A stretch of DNA of 64,000 bases, taken from positions 62,001 through 126,000 of the forward strand of contig CAITIQ010000291.1 in NCBI GenBank assembly GCA_903892415.1, given 5' to 3'. The notes under the pieces are model-generated. The model saw only the letters and a list, made by a program, of their open reading frames with translations. It made no database searches and was not told the DNA's origin. This DNA comes from an uncultured delta proteobacterium. GTDB taxonomy: Bacteria > Myxococcota_A > Polyangia > Polyangiales > Polyangiaceae. Below, one piece after another: positions 10,851 through 19,763 of this stretch (the first letter of the stretch is position 1; each line of letters starts with the position of its first letter). The position numbers and the translations under genes were made by a program.

Positions 10851-11189
10851 ATGGCAACGAACAAGGCAGCAGCACCGAAGAAGGCGAAGGCACTGACGAA
10901 GAACGGTCTCATCACGGCGATCGCAGAGGCGGTTGGTGAGGAGATTTCCCGTAAGCAGGTTAAGTCCCTGCTCGATTCGCTCGCTGAGGTTGGCCACAAG
11001 GAGCTGAAGAAGAGCAAGATCTTCACCCTCCCGGGCTTCGCCAAGTTCCGCGTGGTTGATAAGGCCGCCACCAAGGCACGCACCGGGGTCAACCCGTTCA
11101 ACGGTCAGCCGATGAACTACCCGGCCAAGCCGAAGAGCAAGTCGGTTCGCGCGCGGCCGATCAAGGCGATCAAAGAAGCCGTCGCCTGA
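10851..11189 (+). CDS. HU/IHF-family DNA-binding protein
   Basis: A 112-residue basic protein of the HU/IHF histone-like family, which bends and compacts DNA as a dimer. A Lys/Ala-rich leader of about 17 residues precedes the HU fold. The helical part is followed by the beta-arm segment RTGVNPFNGQPM, matching the family's R-x-G-x-N-P arm with the intercalating proline, and a Lys/Arg-rich tail. The family usually has about 90-100 residues, so this is slightly extended at both ends. The ATG at 10851 has GGAGG seven bases upstream. It is monocistronic, with a strong hairpin after the stop. Basic N-terminal extensions are known on some myxobacterial HU proteins. It could be either a housekeeping HU or a specialised paralogue. 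Confidence 0.93.
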   Translation: MATNKAAAPKKAKALTKNGLITAIAEAVGEEISRKQVKSLLDSLAEVGHKELKKSKIFTLPGFAKFRVVDKAATKARTGVNPFNGQPMNYPAKPKSKSVRARPIKAIKEAVA

Positions 11190-11220
11190 GCTTCGGCTAG
11201 GATCGGGTTCTCGAGTCCAG

Positions 11221-11250
11221 AGGCCACGGCAGCGATGTCGTGGCCTTTGC
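11221..11250 (+). terminator. Hairpin terminator after HU gene
   Basis: The arms AGGCCACGGCA (11221-11231) and TGTCGTGGCCT (11236-11246) pair over 11 positions with one G-T wobble around a GCGA tetraloop. A T-rich stretch with interruptions follows. It sits 31 bases after the HU stop codon. Confidence 0.75.
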
Positions 11251-11340
11251 CTTTGGATCAACGTCCTCGAGCGGCAGTGCCTTGGGTCAAGCTGTCTGCT
11301 ACATCCAACTTCGGTGGAATGAGGTCTACAATCGCGATCT

Positions 11341-12981
11341 GTGACTCAAGATCCGCTCACCGATCGCGATCCAGATAGCTTCGCTCTGGGTCAAACCATC
11401 GGGCAGCGTTATCGGGTGGACCACGTGTTGGGCGCCGGCGGGTTTGGAGTCGTTTACGCGACCACCGACGTTCACGACGGCAGTAGAGCTGCGGTCAAGG
11501 TTCTATCGACTCGCGTGATGCACATGGCCGGTGGAGCGGAGCGCTTTCGGCGTGAAGCCGAGCTTGCTCGACGCATTGACCATCCGAACGCCGTGAAGGT
11601 GCTCTCGGCAGGGACTGATTGGGCATCAGGTTCTCTCTTCATTGCCTTCGAGATGCTCAAGGGAAGAAGCCTTGAGGACGAGATCTTGGCGCATGGCGGG
11701 ATGGCGACCCCACGTGTTGCAGGTATTGCACTCGAGGTTCTCAAGGCCCTCGAGCACGCGCACTCGCTTGGAGTAATCCACCGGGACATCAAGCCGGCCA
11801 ATATCTTTCTCATGGGCGGCGGTGCGGACGGGCGAGTCAAAGTGCTCGACTTCGGCATTGCGAAGTCGATCAACCCAGGCACGTTTGCAGGGTTGACCCA
11901 AGCCGGCATGGCCCTCGGGACGCCAGCCTACATGCCTCGTGAGCAGTTGCTCGGCGGCAATCTGTTTCCGGCCACGGACCTCTTTGCTCTCGGCGTGGTG
12001 ATGATCGAGATGCTCAGCGGTCGACCGCTGTTTGGCTCTGACGCGAGCGTGATGGACGTGGTGCGTATTCGTATCGAGGCAAGGCCCTTCGTCTTTCCAA
12101 GTTGGCTTCCCGCATCACCACTTGGACCTGTGTTGGCGCGCGCAACGCAGGTCGAGCCGAGCGCCCGGTTTGCAAATGCGTCGGAGATGGCGAAGGCCAT
12201 TTCAGAATGCCTTCAGGCCTCGGCCGCGTCTTTGTCGGCAGCGGCCAAGGTGCCGACAACCGCGTTTGCACCGACCTCGCCGGGAGGCGTCGCGGTGCAC
12301 GGTCCGGCACTTCATCCGCACGTCCCGCCCACTCAACCCAATCTGGGACATCCAGGGTCTCGCGCTACGTCAGCGCGCCGATGGCCGTTGATCGTGGGAT
12401 TGTTCGCCTTGGCAGCGATCGCTTGCGCTCTCTTGTTCTTGGTTTTCCAAGAGCCAGAAAAGAAGCCGCGATCGAGCGACGACTCCTCCGATTCCGCGCG
12501 CAAAAAGAAGAAGAAGCGCGCGGTGATTGAGGAGAGCGACGAGGAGCCAAGCGAGCAAACTCCGCCCAGACCCACCCCGAGTCCTCCCGCTCCAGCTCCT
12601 CCGCCCGCGCCTGTTCCAACTCCACCTGTGGAACCGCCCTCGGCGCTTCGGTCGCAGACCTGCACGACGTTGACCTCCTCTCAAGCAGGAATCCGCTCGG
12701 CAATGGAACGGCTCGGTTGGCGTGTTTCGGGGACAGCGATCGTCTGCTCCGGAGACATGGTGAACTTCCGCTGTCTTGGGCCGGAAGGAAGAGGCAACAC
12801 GTTCGCCCGAGGAAGCGAAAGCGGTACGGTGGTTGCGCTCAAGTTCCCTTCGGAGTCTGCAGCTGAGAGCTACATCCGAGGACAGCGAAAAGGTTCCTTT
12901 GCGCGCCAAGGGTCGACCGTCTTGGAAATGGATCTTCCTCCTGGAGAAGCGAATCGACTCCTGCCGTTGGTGTGCAAATGA
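11341..12981 (+). CDS. Transmembrane Ser/Thr protein kinase (Hanks type)
   Basis: A 546-residue PknB-type kinase. Residues about 25-285 hold the kinase domain: the glycine loop GAGGFGVVY, the ATP-binding lysine in AAVKVL, the catalytic loop HRDIKPAN, the metal-binding DFGIAK, and GTPAYMPREQ in the activation segment. The last differs from the usual A-P-E-Q by reading P-R-E-Q. A Thr/Pro-rich juxtamembrane region leads to one membrane helix (about 349-370), then a Lys/Pro-rich linker and a C-terminal external domain (about 440-546) with several cysteines that I do not recognise. The start is GTG at 11341; a TACAAT-like -10 box ends nine bases before it, so the message may have almost no leader. 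It appears monocistronic. It probably phosphorylates cytoplasmic proteins in response to an envelope signal; substrates are unknown. Confidence 0.93.
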   Translation: MTQDPLTDRDPDSFALGQTIGQRYRVDHVLGAGGFGVVYATTDVHDGSRAAVKVLSTRVMHMAGGAERFRREAELARRIDHPNAVKVLSAGTDWASGSLFIAFEMLKGRSLEDEILAHGGMATPRVAGIALEVLKALEHAHSLGVIHRDIKPANIFLMGGGADGRVKVLDFGIAKSINPGTFAGLTQAGMALGTPAYMPREQLLGGNLFPATDLFALGVVMIEMLSGRPLFGSDASVMDVVRIRIEARPFVFPSWLPASPLGPVLARATQVEPSARFANASEMAKAISECLQASAASLSAAAKVPTTAFAPTSPGGVAVHGPALHPHVPPTQPNLGHPGSRATSARRWPLIVGLFALAAIACALLFLVFQEPEKKPRSSDDSSDSARKKKKKRAVIEESDEEPSEQTPPRPTPSPPAPAPPPAPVPTPPVEPPSALRSQTCTTLTSSQAGIRSAMERLGWRVSGTAIVCSGDMVNFRCLGPEGRGNTFARGSESGTVVALKFPSESAAESYIRGQRKGSFARQGSTVLEMDLPPGEANRLLPLVCK

Positions 12982-13046
12982 GCGAGCCCTCGGCGGAATG
13001 ACTCCTGCCGAGATCGATGCTTCGTCATGCCCAGATCGACTGCGAA

Positions 13047-13081
13047 CAAAAAGAAAAGCCCACGCCTGGAGGGCATGGGCT
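13047..13081 (-). terminator. Terminator of the Gln/Pro/Gly-repeat lipoprotein gene
   Basis: The arms AGCCCA-c-GCC (13057-13066) and GGC-a-TGGGCT (13072-13081) form a stem with one mismatch. Read on the minus strand the stem is followed by TTTTCTTTTTG, a good U-tract, and it lies just past the stop at 13102. Confidence 0.8.
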
Positions 13082-13101
13082 CTCTCTGAGTACGAAGGGC
13101 T

Positions 13102-13869
13102 CTACTTGACGTAAAGCTGGGCGGCCGCGACACCACCGCCAGCCGTTGCCGTCATCACGAACTTGGCGTTCGCGCCGACAAACCCTTGCCAGCGAACACA
13201 CGCACCGTTGCCACCAACAACCGCGTTGCTTCCTTGCATGTTGTCCTGAGCGAGAACGGGCGACGCACCCGGGATGGGAGTGGTCAGCACGAGGTGCACG
13301 TCTAGCTCGCTAATCCCCGCGCCGGTGGCGGTGATCGTGTAGCACTTGCCCGGCATCACGGTGAACGCTTGCTCCAACGTTTGTCCTTGTTGGAAGTTCC
13401 CGGCGAGCACCGGGCCCTCCTTCGTCATCCCTTGGGCATGCTGGCTCTGGAGCTGGAACAGCGGAACCACAGCGACCTGCGCCATATTCGGGTCCATTGG
13501 CTGCGCCATTCCACCACCCGAAGCCGGCTGACCGGGCTGACCGGGTTGCGCCGGTTGCCCCATTCCGGGGAGCGTAAACCCGGGGATTCCGGGCAGAGAG
13601 AAGCCCGGCTGCGCGGGTTGGCCCGGCTGAGTGGGCTGGCCCGGCTGAGTGGGTTGGCCCGGCTGCGTCGGGTAGCCCGGCTGCGTCGGGTAGCCCGGCT
13701 GAGTGGGTTGCCCGTACCCGGGTTGCCCCGGCTGGCCGTAACCAGGCTGGCCATATCCAGGCTGGCCGTACCCCGGCTGTTGCCCGTACCCGTATTGCGG
13801 CTCCTGCTGCTTGTCACAACCGACCAAAACCATTGCGAAGAGTGAGCCGAGAACGAGGGAGCGGTACAC
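13102..13869 (-). CDS. Repeat-rich lipoprotein with [14 protein letters not shown] repeats
   Basis: A 255-residue predicted lipoprotein. The GTG at 13869 is chosen because AAGGAGG lies four bases upstream and it gives a short signal peptide ending in a lipobox (MVLVGC). After the cysteine come low-complexity repeats of PGYGQP, then TQPGQP and AQPGQP (about residues 25-125). A folded C-terminal domain of about 130 residues follows, including the segments [20 protein letters not shown] and VLAQDNMQ. The C-terminal domain is visibly related to that of the divergently transcribed lipoprotein at 14057. Function is unknown. The repeat region resembles extended cell-surface stalks. The longer frame that opens upstream lacks a ribosome site and is not used here. 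Confidence 0.85.
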   Translation of the reverse strand: MYRSLVLGSLFAMVLVGCDKQQEPQYGYGQQPGYGQPGYGQPGYGQPGQPGYGQPTQPGYPTQPGYPTQPGQPTQPGQPTQPGQPAQPGFSLPGIPGFTLPGMGQPAQPGQPGQPASGGGMAQPMDPNMAQVAVVPLFQLQSQHAQGMTKEGPVLAGNFQQGQTLEQAFTVMPGKCYTITATGAGISELDVHLVLTTPIPGASPVLAQDNMQGSNAVVGGNGACVRWQGFVGANAKFVMTATAGGGVAAAQLYVK

Positions 13870-14056
13870 AGGGCCTCCTTGAGGATATGGAAGAACGTTG
13901 AAGAGCCGATGGGTCGAGAGCCGGACTGGTTTCAGGCTTTCAGAGTGTTCGACGCAATTTCTGGGAATGTATTCTCCCAACCCTTATTGGCGCAAGCTTG
14001 CGTATCCTAGCGCACCTAATTCAGAAACCCGTGTGAAAAGCTGGAGGACCGGCAGG
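13870..14056. promoter_or_regulatory. Divergent promoter region with two inverted repeats
   Basis: This 187-base gap separates two divergent paralogous lipoprotein genes. It contains a near-palindrome, GGGAATGTATTCTCCC at 13963-13978, and a perfect 12-base palindrome, CGCAAGCTTGCG at 13991-14002. Either could be an operator shared by both genes. No clean -35/-10 pair was identified. Confidence 0.4.
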
Positions 14057-14635
14057 ATGAAGATCGGACAGAGTGTGTTTGCGGCAATGGTCGCGGTGAG
14101 TGGCTTCGTGGGGATGGGCTGCAGCAGCGAGCCCGAATACCCAGTGACTCCACAGCCGACGTACACCGCGCCGCCGGTGGCCACGACGACGGCTCCTCCG
14201 GTTGCTCAGGTCATGCCCTGCGATGCGGTTCAGCAGGCCAACCTTGCCGCCGCCATTGGCCAGCGCGCTGTTGGTGAAGCGACCGGGATGCAGCCCAAGT
14301 TCAACGTCTGCGGCAACGTGCCTGAGGGTGGAACCGTTTCGAGCGAGGCGTTCTACATCGACGCGTCCGTCTGTTACACCGCGATCGCCAACGGATTTCC
14401 CAACGTCACCGAGGTGGACGCGCAGCTCGTGATCGATCCCTCGGTGCTTGGGCTTCAGCCAGCACTTGCACAGATGGCCGCGCAACCGTTGGCTTCTGAC
14501 AGCGATGTTGGAGCGATGGCCCGCATCAACTGCTACAAGTACCAAATGCTGTTTGCTGCGCCAGTGAAGCTGGTTGTTCGCGCACGGCAAGGCGCCGGCG
14601 TCGTTGGTGGGGCGCTCTTCACCAAAAAAATCTAA
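14057..14635 (+). CDS. Lipoprotein, paralogue of the divergent neighbour
   Basis: A 192-residue predicted lipoprotein. The ATG at 14057 follows GGAGG by nine bases and begins a signal peptide with lipobox GMGC. A short Pro/Thr-rich linker follows, then a domain of about 130 residues. Its C-terminal half (CYTAIANG, VDAQLVIDPS, PALAQMAAQP, LVVRARQGAG) aligns by eye with the C-terminal domain of the minus-strand lipoprotein ending at 13102. It lacks that protein's PGYGQP repeats. Function is unknown. The pair looks like an old duplication with divergent orientation. Confidence 0.83.
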   Translation: MKIGQSVFAAMVAVSGFVGMGCSSEPEYPVTPQPTYTAPPVATTTAPPVAQVMPCDAVQQANLAAAIGQRAVGEATGMQPKFNVCGNVPEGGTVSSEAFYIDASVCYTAIANGFPNVTEVDAQLVIDPSVLGLQPALAQMAAQPLASDSDVGAMARINCYKYQMLFAAPVKLVVRARQGAGVVGGALFTKKI

Positions 14636-14661
14636 CTGAACCTCGCGAGATCCGCGCCGCT

Positions 14662-14695
14662 GAAGCCACGCTCTTCGCATAAGAAGCGTGGCTTC
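14662..14695 (+). terminator. Hairpin after lipoprotein gene
   Basis: A perfect ten-base stem, GAAGCCACGC (14662-14671) with GCGTGGCTTC (14686-14695), encloses a 14-base loop. No U-tract follows, so it may be a weak or factor-dependent terminator. It lies between the lipoprotein stop at 14635 and the E2 gene. Confidence 0.5.
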
Positions 14696-14789
14696 GCTGT
14701 CGGTGTCCTCGGGCGCTGTCTGCCGGAATCACTCAAGGGTTGCACCTGACCGGTCTCGCGAGTACCAGCATCATCGAAAAAGGAGCCAA

Positions 14790-16124
14790 ATGATCGACGT
14801 CCCGATGCCGCAGCTGGGCGAAAGCGTTGCCGAAGGCACTGTGACCAAGTGGGTCGTTCGCGAGGGAGACCTCGTTGAACGCGAGCAGGTTCTACTCGAG
14901 GTCGCGACCGACAAGGCCGACACCGAGGTGCGTGCACCCGTCCGTGGTCGCGTAACCAAGCTCATCGCAACCGAAGGTCAGATCGTCGCCAAGGGCGGTC
15001 TTCTCTGTCAGATTGATGAGACCGCCGCGGGGGCTTCTGCACCCGTAGCCGCTTCACAACCCGTCGCTGTCGCTGCCCCGGCAGCGGCTCCGTCAAGCGC
15101 GCCGCTCGCCTCGCCGAGCACCCGAAGAATTGCGCAGGAGCACGGTGTGTCCCTGGCTGGTGTTCAAGGCACAGGTGAACACGGTCGGGTCACTCACACC
15201 GACGTATTGCGAGCTGCACAGGGCGGTACTCCGCCTGCGGCACCTGCGATCGGCACACCGTCGGCTCCCGCTGTTTTGGAAACAGCAGCACGCGCCGTCG
15301 CTCAAGCCGCTGCTTCGGCGCCTGCGGAGCTCTCGGCTCTGCTGGCCTCCGCTGGCGGCTTTGTCCCGCCTGTTCCAGGCGTTGGCTTCGGAAGCTACAA
15401 GGTGCCCGCCTACAGCCCCAAGCCTGGTGACGAGGTGGTGCCCTTCAACCGTCGCCGCCGCATCACAGCAGACCACATGGTCTACTCGAAGCAAGTGTCA
15501 CCTCATGTGGTGACGGTTGCCGAAGTGGATCTCGCTGCCACGTCGAAGCTGCGTGACCAACACAAAGACCGCTTCAAGAAGGAAGGCGTTCCGCTGACGT
15601 TCCTGGCCTTCATCTGCACGGCCACGGTCCGCGCTCTCAGCGAGCATCCGGACGTGAATGCGCGAGTTCTCGAGGGCAGCTACGTGCGGCTTCGGGACGT
15701 GAACCTAGGCGTCGCTGTAGACACCCCAGGCGGCCTCGTGGTGCCGAGCATCAAGCGCGCGGACACCCTAACCTTGCGCGGGATGGCCTCGTCGATCGAC
15801 GAACTCGCACAGCGAGCCAAGGCCGGCAAAGTCACGGCGGATGACCTCTCGGGAACGTCGTTCAGCGTTTCCAACCCGGGTCTGAAGGGCAACATGTTCG
15901 GCGCGGCGATCATCTCGCAGCCGAACGTAGGCATCTTGCGCATGGGGGAGATCAAGAAGCGCCCTGTCGTCGTCACGCACGGTGATGAGGACAGCATCGC
16001 GATTCACCCCGTGATGTACATGGCCCTCTCGTACGACCACCGCATCATCGACGGCGTCCTGGCGAACTCCTTCCTCTGGCGCGTCGCTGACATCTTGAGT
16101 CGCGGCGATTTCGAGGTGCGTTGA
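14790..16124 (+). CDS. 2-oxoacid dehydrogenase E2 (dihydrolipoamide acyltransferase)
   Basis: A 444-residue E2 core enzyme that transfers an acyl group from lipoamide to CoA in the 2-oxoglutarate, pyruvate or branched-chain dehydrogenase complex. The N-terminal lipoyl domain (1-76) has the lipoylated lysine K42 in ATDKADTEV. An Ala/Pro linker leads to the peripheral-subunit-binding domain (about 110-145, with STRRIAQEHG and GEHGRVTHTDV). A second flexible linker precedes the catalytic domain, whose HxxxDG motif appears as SYDHRIIDG. The ATG at 14790 has AGGAG close upstream. The E1 and E3 genes are not in the window, so the substrate cannot be fixed. The last base of its stop codon is the first base of the glyA start, suggesting translational coupling. 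Confidence 0.92.
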   Translation: MIDVPMPQLGESVAEGTVTKWVVREGDLVEREQVLLEVATDKADTEVRAPVRGRVTKLIATEGQIVAKGGLLCQIDETAAGASAPVAASQPVAVAAPAAAPSSAPLASPSTRRIAQEHGVSLAGVQGTGEHGRVTHTDVLRAAQGGTPPAAPAIGTPSAPAVLETAARAVAQAAASAPAELSALLASAGGFVPPVPGVGFGSYKVPAYSPKPGDEVVPFNRRRRITADHMVYSKQVSPHVVTVAEVDLAATSKLRDQHKDRFKKEGVPLTFLAFICTATVRALSEHPDVNARVLEGSYVRLRDVNLGVAVDTPGGLVVPSIKRADTLTLRGMASSIDELAQRAKAGKVTADDLSGTSFSVSNPGLKGNMFGAAIISQPNVGILRMGEIKKRPVVVTHGDEDSIAIHPVMYMALSYDHRIIDGVLANSFLWRVADILSRGDFEVR

Positions 16125-17404
16125 TGTCATCGATCGAAGGTCGAGCGCCGTTGTCCACCGTTGACCCGGTGCTTCACGAGCTGATTCGTCGTGAGGAGCA
16201 GCGTGAGGCGGACAAGTTTCGCCTCATTGCCAGCGAGAATTACGCCTCCCAGGCCGTCTTGGACGCATCAGGCTCTTGCCTGACGAACAAGTACTCGGAA
16301 GGCTATGCAAAGAAGCGTTACTACGAGGGCCAGCAACTGATCGATGAGGTCGAAGAGTTGGCAAAATCGCGTATCGCGTCGCTGTTTGCCACGCCTTTGC
16401 TTGATGAAAAGAGCGTGCACGTGAATGTGCAGCCCTATTCGGGGAGCCCGGCGAACCTCGCTGTGTATCTAGCCTTCGTTAAGCCCGGCGAGACGGTGAT
16501 GGGGCTCGGCCTTCCGGCTGGCGGGCACCTCACGCACGGCCACACCGTCAGCATAACCGGCAAATTCTTCAAGAGCGTGCCCTATGGAGTGCGCCGCACC
16601 GACCACCGCATCGACTTGGAAGAGGTGCGCAAGCTTGCGCTCGAGCACCGCCCGAAGCTGATTTGGGCTGGCACCACCGCTTACCCTCGCGCCCTCGACT
16701 TTGCTGCGTTCCGCAGTATCGCCGACGAGGTGGGAGCTATTCTCGCGGCAGATATCGCTCACATCTCCGGCTTGGTTGCCGCGGGGCTCCACGCTTCTCC
16801 GGTTGGCATCGCTGACGTAGTGACCTCCACCACGCACAAGACCCTGCGCGGGCCTCGCGGCGGTATGATCCTGTGCAAGCCCGAGCACGCTGCCGCTATC
16901 GATCGGGCGGTCTTCCCTGGGCTGCAGGGCGGCCCGCATAATCACACTACGGCGGGCATTGCGGTCGCTGCGCTCGAGGCAACGCTGCCGAGCTTCAAGG
17001 CGTACGCCGAGCGCGTGGTCAACAACGCTCAGGTTCTCGCGAACGCACTTTTGGAGCGCGGGTTCTCCCTCATCACAGGTGGCACCGACAACCACCTGCT
17101 GTTGATCGACCTCACGCCCAAAGGAATTGGCGGTAAGCCCTACGCTCAGGCACTCGACCGGGCTGGCATCGTTTGCAACTACAACGCTATCCCCTTTGAT
17201 CCACGCAAGCCGATGGACCCGTCTGGCATACGCATTGGGACGCCGTCGGTTAGCTCGCGAGGCATGGGTGCATCCGAGATGCTCGCTCTCGCAGGCTTCA
17301 TGGATGAGGTCGCCAAGGACCAGAGTGAAGCCACACTCGAGCGTATTGCGCTCTCAGTGAAAGAGCTCTGCAGCAAGTTTCCCGCGCCCGGGTTGCGCGT
17401 TTGA
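16124..17404 (+). CDS. glyA: Serine hydroxymethyltransferase
   Basis: A 426-residue PLP enzyme interconverting serine and glycine with tetrahydrofolate, the main source of one-carbon units. The family signature is plain: LIASENYAS near the N-terminus, the NKYSEGYAKKRYYEG substrate region, the DIAHISGLVAAG strand, and the PLP lysine in STTHKTLRGPRGG. The length matches the family. ATG 16124 overlaps the E2 stop by one base (TGATG). A TTG three bases earlier is the only other start in this frame nearby. Coupling to a lipoamide acyltransferase gene is uncommon and its reason is not clear. Confidence 0.97.
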   Translation: MSSIEGRAPLSTVDPVLHELIRREEQREADKFRLIASENYASQAVLDASGSCLTNKYSEGYAKKRYYEGQQLIDEVEELAKSRIASLFATPLLDEKSVHVNVQPYSGSPANLAVYLAFVKPGETVMGLGLPAGGHLTHGHTVSITGKFFKSVPYGVRRTDHRIDLEEVRKLALEHRPKLIWAGTTAYPRALDFAAFRSIADEVGAILAADIAHISGLVAAGLHASPVGIADVVTSTTHKTLRGPRGGMILCKPEHAAAIDRAVFPGLQGGPHNHTTAGIAVAALEATLPSFKAYAERVVNNAQVLANALLERGFSLITGGTDNHLLLIDLTPKGIGGKPYAQALDRAGIVCNYNAIPFDPRKPMDPSGIRIGTPSVSSRGMGASEMLALAGFMDEVAKDQSEATLERIALSVKELCSKFPAPGLRV

Positions 17405-17420
17405 ACAACAGTCGAGACCA

Positions 17421-17446
17421 GGGCTCCCCGTAAGGCGGAGCCCCTG
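17421..17446. terminator. Possible bidirectional hairpin between convergent genes
   Basis: GGGCTCC (17421-17427) pairs with GGAGCCC (17437-17443) in the 48-base gap between glyA and the convergent lipoprotein gene. No U-tract is present on either side. Confidence 0.4.
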
Positions 17447-17452
17447 TGCTTG

Positions 17453-19711
17453 CTAGCCCGCAGTCGGGCACGAAACGCCGCTTAGTAAAGCGGCGTTGTT
17501 GTCTTCGAGGCACTCATTGATGGTGCTCGCACCCACTTCATCGACGTCCACCTCAACGAAGAAGCCTAGGTCCACGTCCCCTGGACCAACGTTGTAGTCA
17601 AGCTCCACTTCTTCGTATTGGCCCGGCAGCAAGATCTGGCTCGTGAAGGCCTCTCCAAGCAGGGTTCCGCTTGAGTTGGTACCCAGGTAGAAGCGAACGC
17701 TAACTCCAGCAGGGACGCCCAGACTGCCCTGATTTCGCACCCTGGCAACTAGTTTCAACGCGTCTGGGCAGTTCTGCAGGCTTGCTTCGAGGCTAACTTG
17801 CAAGTCAGGCGAATTGAATACCCCATTGCCTTGGCTCGATTGGCGATAATTATTTAGTCCGGGCGGGAGCCAACTGAAGGCCTCCGAAAGCGGTAGCGTG
17901 CCATCTGCATTGATGTTGGTGATGTGGTAGGCGTGCTGGTTCCATACTTTGCGAGTACGCACCCAGTTGTCGTCCGCATCGCCGTAGGAAAAGACGCCGT
18001 GCCTCGCTCCGCCGAGCCCATACGGGCAGGTGTTGGCGTTGTGGTTGAGGTCGTTGGCGACAATGACTACCTCCGTGTTGTTGTCGCCGTCTACGTCAAC
18101 CACCACTGGGTACTCGTGAATCGTGGCCGATGAGTTGGCTACCTCGTAGAGCGGCGTGCCGTCTGTTCCGCTGTAAACCCGGAAATAGCACTCGTCATTG
18201 TAGACCACCTCCGCAGAGCCATCCCCCTGGAAGTCGAATACCGAGGAGCCCGTACGGTTCGAGGAGAGGTCCTGCGTGGCCGCCTGCCACTTCACAGTAA
18301 GGGCTGGTGTTGCTCCACCCGTGTATTCGTAAACACTGTAGGCACTTCCGTTCGCTGAGGCAATTTCGGGAATCCCATCCGCGTCAAAGTCGGCGATCGT
18401 CGGCGGCCCTCCAACTCCGGTACCGGGCATGGTGACCTGTGCGAGCACGGCTCCCGTGGTTGCAGACTGCACGCGAACGGTCCCATTGGAGATGACGACG
18501 AGCTCTGGCGTCCCATCGAGGTCGAGGTCCGCGATAGCCGGGTAGCCATCACTTAGACCATTATCCCAGTAGAGGTCTCCGTTCGCACGGTAGGCACGGC
18601 GCCCGCTAACTAGTTCTTGGGGTGGAGTGGCATCGAGGTCTGCCACGATGCTTACAGCGCCGTAGGTGCTCAAGTTGGCTCCGACTAACGCCCCACTATT
18701 GAAGCGGAGCACCCCAGTCGAACTGAACACCGCACCGCCAGCAACAATCTCGGCTGATCCGTCGCCTTCGAAGTCGGCTATTGCCACCGTCACTGAGTCG
18801 AGCGCCACCGTCCACGGAGTGACGCCGTCGGTTTGCGTGGTCGTCCATTTGACGGTGCCATCGTGCTCAAAAGCAATCAGCCCACCACCGAGTTTTGCGC
18901 TGATGATCTCTGGTCGCATATCGCCGTCGATATCCGCGGCGGCCGGCGTAGCTCGCGGTTGTACTCGTGCAGCGTCTGCGTAGACCCCGGTATTGGCGTC
19001 CCACTTCTCGACTCCGGTAGCGCCGTCGAGGGCTCGCAAGTATGCAGGGCCGTTGGGACTGAACCCGTCCGACGTAACAAACACGACATCCGGCGTACCA
19101 TCCCCCTCGAGGTCGACCACGACCGGCATGTTGATTACTTGCCGTGAGGTAGGAAAGATTATGCTTTCAGTCCAAGCCCACTCGAGAACAGGAGTCAGGG
19201 GGCCTGTTGGTGGCTTGTATTCACAGACTGGCTCGCCCGGCGGTTGCGGTAGGCATGCTCCCACCGCTGGATCACAAAACTCAGCCTCGCCACAATCCGC
19301 CCAGTCATTGCATGCTGCGCCAGGCGTCTCGCATTGCTCGGAAATGCAAACTTGACCGACGTCACAGCAGGTTGCGAGGTCAGCGCCACACCGAATGGCC
19401 GAGTCACACGTGGGCAGACACGCGGCCGAGACGCACTCCTCGTTGGTCGGGTCGCAACAACCTCCGTTCCCGCACACTGTGCCAGTGCACTCCATGAACG
19501 TGTTGCCCCCTCCGCCGGTCAGCTCGGAGCCCGCTTGACCCCCGCTTCCACCGGCGCCGGTGGCCACCCCACCCGCTCCGCCGGCGCTGCTACCGCCTGT
19601 CGGGTTACCTCCGCTTCCGCCCGTGCCCGCGGAATCACCGCAACCCTCACAAGCTGTGATGAGGAGACCAAACGCCAACGTCGGAAGCACCCACACCCGC
19701 TTTGCGCGCAT
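17453..19711 (-). CDS. FG-GAP/VCBS beta-propeller lipoprotein with Cys-rich and CARDB modules
   Basis: A 752-residue surface lipoprotein: signal peptide with lipobox ITAC, then a Gly/Ser-rich tether (about 25-70). A disulfide-rich module of about 90 residues follows, with repeated CC and CxxxC patterns such as CGNGGCCDP and ATCCDVGQVC. The large central part has FG-GAP/VCBS-like repeats with calcium-binding-like loops (DLEGDGTPDVV, DIDGDMRPEII, DLDLDGTPELV, DVDGDNNTEVV), predicted to fold as a beta-propeller. The C-terminal about 110 residues (PDLQVSLEAS to the end) resemble a CARDB adhesion module. It sits outside the cell, probably in adhesion or matrix binding. This architecture is common in Polyangia. 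It is convergent with glyA. The ligand is unknown. Confidence 0.9.
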   Translation of the reverse strand: MRAKRVWVLPTLAFGLLITACEGCGDSAGTGGSGGNPTGGSSAGGAGGVATGAGGSGGQAGSELTGGGGNTFMECTGTVCGNGGCCDPTNEECVSAACLPTCDSAIRCGADLATCCDVGQVCISEQCETPGAACNDWADCGEAEFCDPAVGACLPQPPGEPVCEYKPPTGPLTPVLEWAWTESIIFPTSRQVINMPVVVDLEGDGTPDVVFVTSDGFSPNGPAYLRALDGATGVEKWDANTGVYADAARVQPRATPAAADIDGDMRPEIISAKLGGGLIAFEHDGTVKWTTTQTDGVTPWTVALDSVTVAIADFEGDGSAEIVAGGAVFSSTGVLRFNSGALVGANLSTYGAVSIVADLDATPPQELVSGRRAYRANGDLYWDNGLSDGYPAIADLDLDGTPELVVISNGTVRVQSATTGAVLAQVTMPGTGVGGPPTIADFDADGIPEIASANGSAYSVYEYTGGATPALTVKWQAATQDLSSNRTGSSVFDFQGDGSAEVVYNDECYFRVYSGTDGTPLYEVANSSATIHEYPVVVDVDGDNNTEVVIVANDLNHNANTCPYGLGGARHGVFSYGDADDNWVRTRKVWNQHAYHITNINADGTLPLSEAFSWLPPGLNNYRQSSQGNGVFNSPDLQVSLEASLQNCPDALKLVARVRNQGSLGVPAGVSVRFYLGTNSSGTLLGEAFTSQILLPGQYEEVELDYNVGPGDVDLGFFVEVDVDEVGASTINECLEDNNAALLSGVSCPTAG

Positions 19712-19763
19712 GGATCACACGAGAGGCCGAGGCCCGGAAAATGTCAAGCGCGCGAAAGCCGCC

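Noticed and set aside
13500-13800. Short regular repeats resembling a CRISPR array
   Set aside because: They encode [12 protein letters not shown] protein repeats in frame, with no unique spacers of constant size.
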